From positions 124,001 to 188,000 of the forward strand of contig NZ_MUNS01000025.1 of assembly GCF_002002705.1 (NCBI RefSeq): a stretch of DNA of 64,000 nt, written 5' to 3'. The translations under genes and the position numbers were made by a program. Of this stretch, positions 55,685 to 62,979 are shown one piece after another. The stretch comes from Polaromonas sp. C04. Its GTDB lineage: Bacteria; Pseudomonadota; Gammaproteobacteria; Burkholderiales; Burkholderiaceae_C. Below the pieces are notes generated by a model that saw only the letters and a list, made by a program, of their open reading frames with translations, was not told the DNA's origin and did no database searches. The first letter of the stretch is position 1. The number at the start of each line of letters is the position of its first letter.

Positions 55685-58320
55685 CACGCCCCCACCACAG
55701 GCTCGGGCGCCGATGAATGCGTGAAGTACAGCGTGCCGATTTCGTCCGATACCGCAAAGGCTGCGCTTGTGCACTGCTGCAGCAGCTCGATCAACTGGCG
55801 GTGCTGGCCTGTCTCGTCCACCGTACACAGTTGCGCGAGATCCCAGTGGCCGGGGTCGGGAACGTGCATTGCCAGCTCGTCGGCTTTGCCGGAATCGCCG
55901 CTGGCCAGTTTCGCCAGGCGCCCGACCAGTGCCTGCGCCACCCAGCCCAGCGAGCGCGGGTTGTCACGGTCCAGCACCAGCAAATCCAGCAGCGCCGCCA
56001 CCTCGCGGCTTTGCTGGTAGCGCGCGTGGAAGGTGATGGTGTTGTCGAACAGCGCGGTCAAGGCCTCGAAGCCGCCGGCATCGTGCACCGAGCTGGTCTC
56101 GAAGCCGTGCGCCAGGGACGCCGCCAAAAAACCCAGGCGCTCGAGGTAGCGTCCGATGCTGAGCAGGCGCCAGCCGTCGTCGCGTGCCATGCGGTCGGTC
56201 TGCGCGCCGGTGATGGCGGCCAGCTGGCCGCTGGCGGCCTCCAGCATGCGCACGGCGTCCAGCGAGGCGTAGTCGCCGTCCTTGATGTCCTCCAGGCAGC
56301 GTCGCGAGAACTCCTGCTCCGCGCGCACGATCATGTTCCAGTGTTCCTGCGACAGGCGCTCGCGCACCGCGAAGGCCGCGAGCTTGACGGCGCGCAGGTT
56401 GAAGCCGACGCTGGCAATGCCATTGTGGCCGCCCAGCCCCGCGATCAGCGAGCGCTCGAACACGCGCGGCGCCAGGCTGGCAGCCGGCACGTCGGGCAGC
56501 ACCAGCGCGTTGCGCACGGCCAGATCGCCCATCCAGGTCAGTAGCGGCCGCGATGACTGGTCTTCGCCATTGAGGCAGTCCAGCGTGAGGTGCGCCAGCC
56601 GGATCATGTTTTCGCAGCGCTCGGTGTAGCGGCCCAGCCAGTACAGGTTTTCCGCCGCGCGGCTGGTCACCAGCGGTTTGCGATGCAGGAGCGGTGCCCC
56701 CGCACGGGAAGCCTGCGCCAGCAAGGTGGTGTGGTCCACGTCGCCCGGTCCCTGCGTGAGCACCCAGGTGTCGGCGCTGCTGCCGCCGCGCTGCATCGTT
56801 GCCACCTCTTCGTTGGCCGTGGCGATACGCGTCAGCCCGCCCGGCAGGACGCGCCACGACTGCGGGCCATCGCAGACCGCGAACACCCGCAGCATGGCCG
56901 AGCGCGGCACGATGTGTGGCGATTGGGGCTCGTGGCTCCAGGTCGGCATCTGCGACAGCGGCAGATAGTCCTGCACGGTGTGCGCGTCGCTGCCCCGCAG
57001 GATGCGCCCGGCCCACTCGTCCAGCGTGCAGCGCTGCAGCGACCGCCCCTGCACCGAATTGAACGAATCGGGGCCCGGGTACGTGGGCTTGATGACGCGC
57101 TCGCCCAGGCGCGGGAGCACGTCCGCCAGCGCCGCCTGCTCGCCGCACCACCAGGTGGGCAAGGCCGGCAGTTGCAGTTCTTCGCCCAGCAGGTGCCGGG
57201 CGAGCGCCGGTAAAAAGCCGAGCAGGGCGGGCGACTCCAGAAACCCCGAGCCGGGCGTGTTGGCCACCAGCACATGGCCCGCGCGAATCGCCTGCAGCAG
57301 GCCCGGCACGCCCAGCTTTGAGTCCGCGCGCAATTCCAGCGGGTCCAGAAACTCGTCGTCCAGGCGTTTCAGCAGTCCGTGCACCGGCTCCAGCCCCTGC
57401 AGCGTCTTCAGGTACAGCCGCTGGTCGCGCACCGTCAGGTCGCTGCCCTCGACCAGGCTCAGGCCGAGGTAACGCGCCAGGTAGGCGTGCTCGAAATAGG
57501 TCTCGTTGTAGGGGCCGGGCGTCAGCAGCGCGATGTGCGAATCGGCCCCGGCCGGGCTCATGCGCTTGAGGCCGTCCACCAGCGCGCGGTAGCTGGCGGC
57601 CAGCCGCTGCACGTGCAGGGCCTCGAAAGGCTTGGGGAACAGGCGCGAGATGGACAGCCGGTTTTCCAGCAGATAGCCCAGCCCGGACGGTGCCTGCGTG
57701 CGCTGCGACACCACCCACCAGTTGCCGTCCGGCCCGCGCGCCAGGTCGAAGGCGGCAATGTGCAGGTGCGTGCCGCCCACGGGTTGCACGCCGTGCATGG
57801 CGCGCAGGTAACCCGGGTGGCCCTGCACCAGCGCGGGCGGCAGCAGGCCGCTGGCCAGCAATTGCTGCGGGCCGTAGACGTCGGCCATCACGCGGTCCAG
57901 CATGCGCACGCGCTGCTGCACGCCGGCCTCGATCTGCTGCCAGCTCTGCGGCGAGATGATCAGCGGGAACAGGTCCAGCGACCACGGCCGCTGCGGGCCG
58001 CTGGCGTCGGCATAGACGTTGTAGGTGACGTCGTTGTCGCGGATCTGGCGCTCCAGGCTCGCGGTGCGGCGGTCCAGGTCGGGGAAGCCATCCAGCCCCA
58101 GATGTTCAAAGAATCGGCCCCAGGCCGGTGCCAGGTCTTGGCCTTGTGCTTCTGATTTAGTAGCAACGGTGAATGCGCGGCCGCGCAGCTCATCGAAATG
58201 TCCAGGCGCCGCCGGCGGCGCCAGCGACGCTGCCAGCTCGGCAGGTGATTGTGGGGTGTCGGTGTCGAAGAGGGAGTCCACAGAATCGTCAGGTTGGTCC
58301 ACGTGACGCCATTGTCCCAT
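55684..58320 (-). CDS. Fused circularly permuted ATP-grasp and alpha-E domain protein
   Basis: 878-residue fusion. Residues about 70-540 are a circularly permuted type 2 ATP-grasp ligase domain (DVTYNVYADASGPQRPWSLD, LTPGPYNETYFEHAYLARYLG, NTPGSGFLESPAL, then GERVIKPTYPGPDSFNSVQG and the ATP-grasp QDYLPLSQMP segment). From about 560 a helical alpha-E domain follows (SRAAENLYWLGRYTERCENMIRL, with the AENLYWLGRY signature). In most genomes these two are separate genes; here one chain. With the transglutaminase they form a conserved ligase-protease pair of unknown substrate. The ATG at 58320 follows GGCGGGA; an upstream frame extension is not family-like. Confidence 0.92.
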   Translation of the reverse strand: MGQWRHVDQPDDSVDSLFDTDTPQSPAELAASLAPPAAPGHFDELRGRAFTVATKSEAQGQDLAPAWGRFFEHLGLDGFPDLDRRTASLERQIRDNDVTYNVYADASGPQRPWSLDLFPLIISPQSWQQIEAGVQQRVRMLDRVMADVYGPQQLLASGLLPPALVQGHPGYLRAMHGVQPVGGTHLHIAAFDLARGPDGNWWVVSQRTQAPSGLGYLLENRLSISRLFPKPFEALHVQRLAASYRALVDGLKRMSPAGADSHIALLTPGPYNETYFEHAYLARYLGLSLVEGSDLTVRDQRLYLKTLQGLEPVHGLLKRLDDEFLDPLELRADSKLGVPGLLQAIRAGHVLVANTPGSGFLESPALLGFLPALARHLLGEELQLPALPTWWCGEQAALADVLPRLGERVIKPTYPGPDSFNSVQGRSLQRCTLDEWAGRILRGSDAHTVQDYLPLSQMPTWSHEPQSPHIVPRSAMLRVFAVCDGPQSWRVLPGGLTRIATANEEVATMQRGGSSADTWVLTQGPGDVDHTTLLAQASRAGAPLLHRKPLVTSRAAENLYWLGRYTERCENMIRLAHLTLDCLNGEDQSSRPLLTWMGDLAVRNALVLPDVPAASLAPRVFERSLIAGLGGHNGIASVGFNLRAVKLAAFAVRERLSQEHWNMIVRAEQEFSRRCLEDIKDGDYASLDAVRMLEAASGQLAAITGAQTDRMARDDGWRLLSIGRYLERLGFLAASLAHGFETSSVHDAGGFEALTALFDNTITFHARYQQSREVAALLDLLVLDRDNPRSLGWVAQALVGRLAKLASGDSGKADELAMHVPDPGHWDLAQLCTVDETGQHRQLIELLQQCTSAAFAVSDEIGTLYFTHSSAPEPVVGA
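58148..58164. repeat. Core-only copy of the dispersed element (inside ATP-grasp gene)
   Basis: GCTTCTGATTTAGTAGC, one change from GCTAY-N7-RTAGC in the left arm. No AGCCC lies at 25 nt. It encodes part of a Ser/Lys-rich linker (VATKSEAQG). Confidence 0.45.
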
Positions 58321-58357
58321 TCCCGCCAATGGCGGGTCCGTGGCATCGAACCGCGCG

Positions 58358-58456
58358 CTGCCCCAGGCGCAGCTGGGCGATTCGTCGCGCCTGCGCGTCG
58401 GCCAGGTGGCCATCGCGATCGGCAACCCGCCGGGTTTTGCGCACACCGTCACCGCT
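58358..58456 (+). pseudogene. Remnant of an HtrA-like serine protease gene
   Basis: The frame LPQAQLGDSSRLRVGQ, then VAIAIGNPPGFAHTVTA, is very like the strand pair before and at the oxyanion region of HtrA/DegP-type proteases (LGDSxxLRVGQxVxAIGNPxGF). The 33-codon match breaks off into unrelated sequence on both sides, and no catalytic Ser (GNSGG) can be found within the frame. It is therefore a fragment of a lost or rearranged gene, with no sign of expression. Confidence 0.5.
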
Positions 58457-58814
58457 CCCTGCAACAGCATTGATTTTCCACTTGTTCCCTGCCAGGCGCC
58501 GATTGCCAGCTTGCCCGAGTCGCTTGCGCAACTGGTAGCGACTGGCGGCGAAGGTTCCTCAGCGGCCCAAGCGAACCTGCTGCCCTCCGGCCTCCTGTTT
58601 GGTGCTTCCGCCTTCGCCGCCATGCCCAGCAGCACTGCGATTGGCGTCAACACCTGCCAGTTGGCCGATCTGTCCGCCGTGGCGAGCCAGTCCGGCACAA
58701 CCGGCTTGCGGGCCTCGGCCTGATCACCCGGCGCGAAAGGATCTGATCGCGACCCAAATGCGGTGTCGGCAATCCGAAGTCGTGGTTGGCCTGGCTGCCC
58801 CGCTCGCGCCGGGC
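58457..58814. other. Unassigned intergenic stretch
   Basis: About 358 nt between the HtrA-like fragment and the MobA-like gene. Open frames exist on both strands but none resembles a known protein; no terminator, repeat or promoter is clear. It may be further decayed coding sequence. Confidence 0.5.
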
Positions 58815-60692
58815 CTAGTGACGATCAAGCAGGATTTGGCCGAAGAACGTGGTGAGTTCGTCATGCGCATCCAGCGGCAGTATGTGCGAAACATACTGGT
58901 CAGGGCGGACAACCACCACCGCACCCTTTTCGCGGTCGATGCCACGCAGATCGAAGATGTCAGGGCCGTTCTTGACGTCAGGGCAATAGGCCTTTTCGTA
59001 GTCGATGAGACCGAAGCACCCCTTGCGCGGCATCAGGATGGAAGGCAGCTCCTCTACCCTGAGGTCGAGATGCCCCTGCTGGAACACCGCGCGAAGATCA
59101 ATGACGCTGTCGATGTCCGCCCCCGTCGGGGTGAACCGGCGGATCGGCGATTTCGGTGACTCCGCCAGAAAGGCGGCGAGATCCCGCAACTGCTTGCCGC
59201 TTGCGTCGGCGAACGCGTAGAGACGCCAGGCGCCATCGGCACGGGCCGCATGACCGAGGTGCACCGGCTTGGCGTCGGCCAGGCGCACCACCGGTGCCGA
59301 GTGGAACCGCATGCCGATCGTGAATCCCTTGGCGAGGTCCTGGTGGGTGGCCGGGGCTGTCAGTACCGTGGTCGGCGCGTAGTGGGTCGCGACGCCCGCC
59401 GTGTAGCGACCCGATTTCACGAAATACGCCTGCAACTCTTGCGGATCGACGCCGCCGAGTTCCGGGTGGTTCGGATCCAACGGCTGCGACGCCATGATCT
59501 TCGACCACTCCTTGTCGAAGTCGATGAGCCCCTGGGCAATCGCATGGCGCTCGGCGGAGTAGGTGCGCAGCAGTTCCGGCCCGGCACGTCCCTCGAGAAC
59601 GGAGGCGAGTTTCCAGCCGAGGTTGAACGCGTCCTGCATCGACACGTTCATGCCCTGGCCGGCCTTCGCGCTGTGCGTGTGGCAGGCGTCGCCGGCGATG
59701 AAAACGCGCGGCAGGCGGGATGCGACCTGATCCGCGGGGACATCGTCGAACCGGTCGGTAACACGCTGGCCGACCTGGTACACCGCGAACCACACCACGC
59801 TCTTCACATCAAGCGTATACGGGCGCAGCACACGCTGGGCGGTCGCTATGACCTGCTCCTGGGTGATGTCACGGAAGGCTTCGCGTTTGTTCGGGTCGAT
59901 GTCACCGAGATCGACGTAGAGCCGCACCATGTAGCCGCCCTCGCGCGGGATGAGCAGGATGTTGCCCTCGTCGCCAGACTGAATCGCGGCCTTGAGCCGG
60001 ATGTCCGGGAAGTCGGTGACGGCCAGCATGTCCACCACGCCCCAGGCGTGGTTGGCGAAGTCGCCGCGCGGCACGGCCCCGATCGAATCACGCACCAGGC
60101 TGCGCGCGCCGTCGCAGCCAACCACGTACTTGGCTCGCACAACAGATTCCGAGCGCCTTGCCACATCGCGCAGAGTGACCACGACGGGATACTCACCTTC
60201 GGATTCGATGGTCAGATTGACGAATTCCAGGCCGTAATTCGCCTCGAGCCGCGTCGGCGACATGCGCATGTAGTCGAGCAGGTATTGCTGCAGGCGGGCC
60301 TGGTTGACAATGACGTGCGGGAACTCCGACAAGCCGTCCTCGGTGTCCTGGACACGACCGGTGCGCTCGATCCGCGAGCGGTCCTGCTTCGACGGGCGCC
60401 AGAAGACGGTCTCGTTGACCCAGTAGGCCTCGCGGATGAGCTTCTGCGCCAAACCGAAAGCCTCGAACATTTCAACCGTGCGGCAGGCGATGCCGTCCGC
60501 CTGACCGACCTGGAGTGGGCCGTCGCGGCGCTCGATCAATCGCGTGCTGATGCTGGGGAAGTTCGACAGCTGTGCGGCCAGCAATGCCCCTGCAGGCCCG
60601 CTGCCAATGACAAGAACGTCAACGGCGTCGGGGAGCTTCTCTTTGACGATATCGGGGTCGCCGGGCGCGTAGCCATTCAGATAGAACTGCAT
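58815..60692 (-). CDS. mobA: 3-hydroxybenzoate 4-monooxygenase-like flavoprotein
   Basis: Flavoprotein hydroxylase of 625 residues that would turn 3-hydroxybenzoate into protocatechuate. The N-terminus MQFYLNGYAPGDPDI and the FAD motif DVLVIGSGPAGALLAAQLS, the QADGIACRTVEMFEAFG block, VVGCDGARSLVRDSIG (DG motif) and VFIAGDACHTHSAKAGQGMN (GD motif) match MobA of Comamonas testosteroni as I recall it. The C-terminal thioredoxin-like domain (VVVVRPDQYVSHILPLDAHD) is typical for phenol hydroxylase-type enzymes. A GGAGG precedes the ATG. It is transcribed with the SDR and thioesterase genes upstream. Confidence 0.9.
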   Translation of the reverse strand: MQFYLNGYAPGDPDIVKEKLPDAVDVLVIGSGPAGALLAAQLSNFPSISTRLIERRDGPLQVGQADGIACRTVEMFEAFGLAQKLIREAYWVNETVFWRPSKQDRSRIERTGRVQDTEDGLSEFPHVIVNQARLQQYLLDYMRMSPTRLEANYGLEFVNLTIESEGEYPVVVTLRDVARRSESVVRAKYVVGCDGARSLVRDSIGAVPRGDFANHAWGVVDMLAVTDFPDIRLKAAIQSGDEGNILLIPREGGYMVRLYVDLGDIDPNKREAFRDITQEQVIATAQRVLRPYTLDVKSVVWFAVYQVGQRVTDRFDDVPADQVASRLPRVFIAGDACHTHSAKAGQGMNVSMQDAFNLGWKLASVLEGRAGPELLRTYSAERHAIAQGLIDFDKEWSKIMASQPLDPNHPELGGVDPQELQAYFVKSGRYTAGVATHYAPTTVLTAPATHQDLAKGFTIGMRFHSAPVVRLADAKPVHLGHAARADGAWRLYAFADASGKQLRDLAAFLAESPKSPIRRFTPTGADIDSVIDLRAVFQQGHLDLRVEELPSILMPRKGCFGLIDYEKAYCPDVKNGPDIFDLRGIDREKGAVVVVRPDQYVSHILPLDAHDELTTFFGQILLDRH

Positions 60693-60772
60693 GTTGCCTC
60701 CAAAGTGGTTGAAGTATTCATGGTGGATTGCCTTCGTGATAATAGTTGTGGATGACAGGTGCGCACCGGGTT

Positions 60773-61546
60773 TCAGGACGCGCTCTGCGAGTCCCCGTCG
60801 ATGGGAATCATTTGCCCCGAAATCGAGCGCGCGGCGTCCGAGGCCAGAAAGACGGCGAGTGCGGCAATGTCCGCTGGGTCAACGAAACGCTTGATTGACT
60901 GATTGGCGAGCGCCGCGGCTTCCTCTTGCGCCACGCTGCGCCCCGTGGTCGATGCGCGGCCCTCGAAGACCTGCTGCAGGCGCGGGCCGTCCACGGCGCC
61001 CGGCAGGATCGCGTTGACGCGAATGCCGAATTCGCCCAGTTCACGTGACAAGGTCTTCGTGAAGCCGATGAGCCCCCACTTCGTCGTAGAGTACGGGCTG
61101 CGATTCGGGTAGCCAAAGCGTCCGGCAAGTGACGACATCACCACGATTGATCCTGCGGCCGATTGCTTCAGGTGGGGAATGGCGGCCTGCGTGACCGTGA
61201 AGGTGCCTGTGAGGTTGACGCGCAAAACGGAATCCCAGGCACCCGGGTCCATGTCTTCGACGCTCGCCGCCGGCCCCGCGATGCCGGCGTTGTTCACCAG
61301 CACGTCCAGCCCGCCCAGCGTATCCGTGGCCTCCCTGACCATGCGTTGCACGGCGCCACGATCGGCGATATCGCACACGCTGGTGGTGATGCCGGGCGTG
61401 CGCGCGCGCAGGTCGCTCAGCGCGGCTGCATCGATATCGCAGGCGTGGACTCTCGCTCCTGCCGCGGCGAAGGCCATCGCGATGGCGCGACCGATGCCGC
61501 CCGCGCCCGCCGTGACCAGGACTCGCTGGCTGTTGTATGTCGTCAT
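60773..61546 (-). CDS. SDR-family oxidoreductase
   Basis: 257-residue short-chain dehydrogenase. Cofactor loop VTAGAGGIGRAIA (the usual TGxxxGxG has Ala at the second place), Asp at the end of the second strand (ACDIDAAAL, suggesting NAD+), NNAG in LVNNAGIAGP, catalytic Ser in VMSSLAG, and YSTTKWG (Tyr-x-x-x-Lys). The end LASDAARSISGQMIPIDGDS is typical of FabG-like enzymes. In this cluster it probably oxidises an alcohol of a side chain or ring intermediate before hydroxylation; the real substrate is unknown. It lies between the thioesterase (38-nt gap) and mobA (80-nt gap). Confidence 0.92.
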   Translation of the reverse strand: MTTYNSQRVLVTAGAGGIGRAIAMAFAAAGARVHACDIDAAALSDLRARTPGITTSVCDIADRGAVQRMVREATDTLGGLDVLVNNAGIAGPAASVEDMDPGAWDSVLRVNLTGTFTVTQAAIPHLKQSAAGSIVVMSSLAGRFGYPNRSPYSTTKWGLIGFTKTLSRELGEFGIRVNAILPGAVDGPRLQQVFEGRASTTGRSVAQEEAAALANQSIKRFVDPADIAALAVFLASDAARSISGQMIPIDGDSQSAS

Positions 61547-61584
61547 GGGGATCCCTCGTTGAAAGCTGGTTGTGCCACCGCGGC

Positions 61585-61998
61585 TCAGGCGCAGGCGGAA
61601 CGGATGAATTCGGGCACCGGTATCGCCTTGAGTCTGCCGCCGTCGTCCCGCACGCAGAGTGCCCGCGTTTCCCGCCCTTCACAGATCAGTTCGTCACCCC
61701 GCGTCACGCGGTGATGCTGGACGAATACCTTGCCACGCCACTCCTCGATGCGGGTGTGAAAGTTGATGCGTTCGCCATAAGTGACCGCGGTGTGGAAGCG
61801 GGTGTGTATTTCCAGCAGGGGCGCACCGATACATCCCGGCAGCTCGGTCATCGCGCGCCACGGCGGCAGACCGCATGCCACGAAATAGTGATGCGAGGCG
61901 GCATCCATCCATCGCGAGTAGTTGGGGAAGAATACAATTCCTGCGGGATCGCAGTCACCGAACTGGACGTCGATTCCGTAGACGATGGTCTTGCTCAT
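61585..61998 (-). CDS. Acyl-CoA thioesterase, 4-hydroxybenzoyl-CoA thioesterase family
   Basis: 137-residue hot-dog-fold thioesterase. The sequence VQFGDCDPAGIVFFPNYSRWMD has the active-site Asp of the 4-HBA-CoA thioesterase group (DxDPAGIVFFPNY), and the remaining strands (TRFHTAVTYGERINFHTRIEEW, FVQHHRVTRGDELICEGRETR) follow the family pattern. It would release an aromatic acid from CoA, which could supply hydroxybenzoate for the mobA enzyme downstream; this is inferred from context. The ATG at 61998 gives family length. It heads the minus-strand unit and is divergent from the Crp/Fnr regulator. Confidence 0.9.
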   Translation of the reverse strand: MSKTIVYGIDVQFGDCDPAGIVFFPNYSRWMDAASHHYFVACGLPPWRAMTELPGCIGAPLLEIHTRFHTAVTYGERINFHTRIEEWRGKVFVQHHRVTRGDELICEGRETRALCVRDDGGRLKAIPVPEFIRSACA

Positions 61999-62145
61999 GG
62001 GGGTCAGGCTCCTGTTCCGATAGCGATCATTATTCTTGTCCGCTCGCAGAGGCACAGTCGATGCGCCGACACTCGGGATTAGGGTTTTCCCGGACTTCGC
62101 GATCGCCGGCGCAGCGGCCGCAGCACGTCGCTTCAGGAGGCAGAG

Positions 62146-62850
62146 ATGGCTCGACAACAACGGGTGCACACCACGTCGCTCACCCTCGATGAGCTTTTGG
62201 GCCAGTCGTCGTGGTTCACCCAGCTCGACGAGCCAGCCCGCCTGCAAGTGCGCTCCGACGCGTCGGAGCGTGCCATTGCATTGGGCGCTTCACTCAGCCA
62301 CCACGGCGAGCGGCAGCACGCCTGGTTCGGCGTCCTCGAAGGCGTGGTCAAGTGGGCCATCACCGCGCGCGACGGACGCACCGTGACGCTGGGCGGACAA
62401 TCGGTGGGCAGCTGGTTCGGAGAGGGCACGCTGATCCGCAACGCGCCGCGTCAGTCGGACCTCATTGCACTGCGCCACAGCCGCGTCGCCCAGATCCCGT
62501 TCGACACCTTCGACTGGCTGCGCCACCATCAACCGTCCTTCAACGAGTTCCTGTTGCACCAGATCAATGAACGCCTGCACTGGTTCATGGGCAATTTCGC
62601 CGCGCACGGCCTGCTGGATACCGAGAGCCAGGTAGCCCGGGCGCTCGTGGGCATGGTCCATCCCCTGTTGAATCCACGCGGCGAGCGGTATCTGCAGCTG
62701 TCGCAGGAAGAATTGTCCAATCTGGCCGCCGTGTCCCGCCAGAGCTGCAACAGTGCGTTGACGCGCTTCCGCGACGCCGGCCTGGTGCAAATAGAGTACG
62801 GCGGCATCGTCGTGATCGATCTGCCCGGGCTGCAGCAGCTGGCGCAGTAG
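62146..62850 (+). CDS. Crp/Fnr-family transcriptional regulator
   Basis: 234-residue regulator, likely of the neighbouring aromatic cluster. The N-terminal cyclic-nucleotide-binding-like barrel (HAWFGVLEGVVKWAITARDGR, SVGSWFGEGTLI) is followed by a dimer helix and a winged helix-turn-helix (LQLSQEELSNLAAVSRQSCN, SALTRFRDAGLVQIEYGGI). No N-terminal cysteine cluster is present, so it is not an oxygen-sensing Fnr. Such CRP-like proteins can sense CoA thioesters or aromatics. It is divergent from the thioesterase and starts after a GGAGG site; 147 nt separate them. Confidence 0.9.
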   Translation: MARQQRVHTTSLTLDELLGQSSWFTQLDEPARLQVRSDASERAIALGASLSHHGERQHAWFGVLEGVVKWAITARDGRTVTLGGQSVGSWFGEGTLIRNAPRQSDLIALRHSRVAQIPFDTFDWLRHHQPSFNEFLLHQINERLHWFMGNFAAHGLLDTESQVARALVGMVHPLLNPRGERYLQLSQEELSNLAAVSRQSCNSALTRFRDAGLVQIEYGGIVVIDLPGLQQLAQ

Positions 62851-62861
62851 CCGTCTCGCGG

Positions 62862-62876
62862 AGCCGCGCCGCGGCT
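62862..62876 (+). terminator. Possible weak terminator after the Crp/Fnr gene
   Basis: AGCCGC-GCC-GCGGCT hairpin 11 nt after the regulator stop, followed by TCGGGTTT rather than a T-run. It may end the regulator transcript or merely mark a GC-rich palindrome. Confidence 0.3.
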
Positions 62877-62979
62877 TCGGGTTTACCCTGACTTTAACTG
62901 TCGGCCGACCGACTGCGGCAATTCGAGCGGCCGGGAATGATGCGTGTCTTGGCGCCTTGCCAGCAAAAGGAGACACGCA

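Noticed and set aside
55684-58698. ATP-grasp frame extended upstream to 1004 codons
   Set aside because: The additional 126 residues are low-complexity and not family-like, and overlap the HtrA-like fragment on the other strand.
59250-60755. A 501-codon open frame opposite the MobA-like gene
   Set aside because: Same reason: an antisense shadow, rich in His/Gly/Arg/Val with no motif, against a complete flavoprotein on the minus strand.
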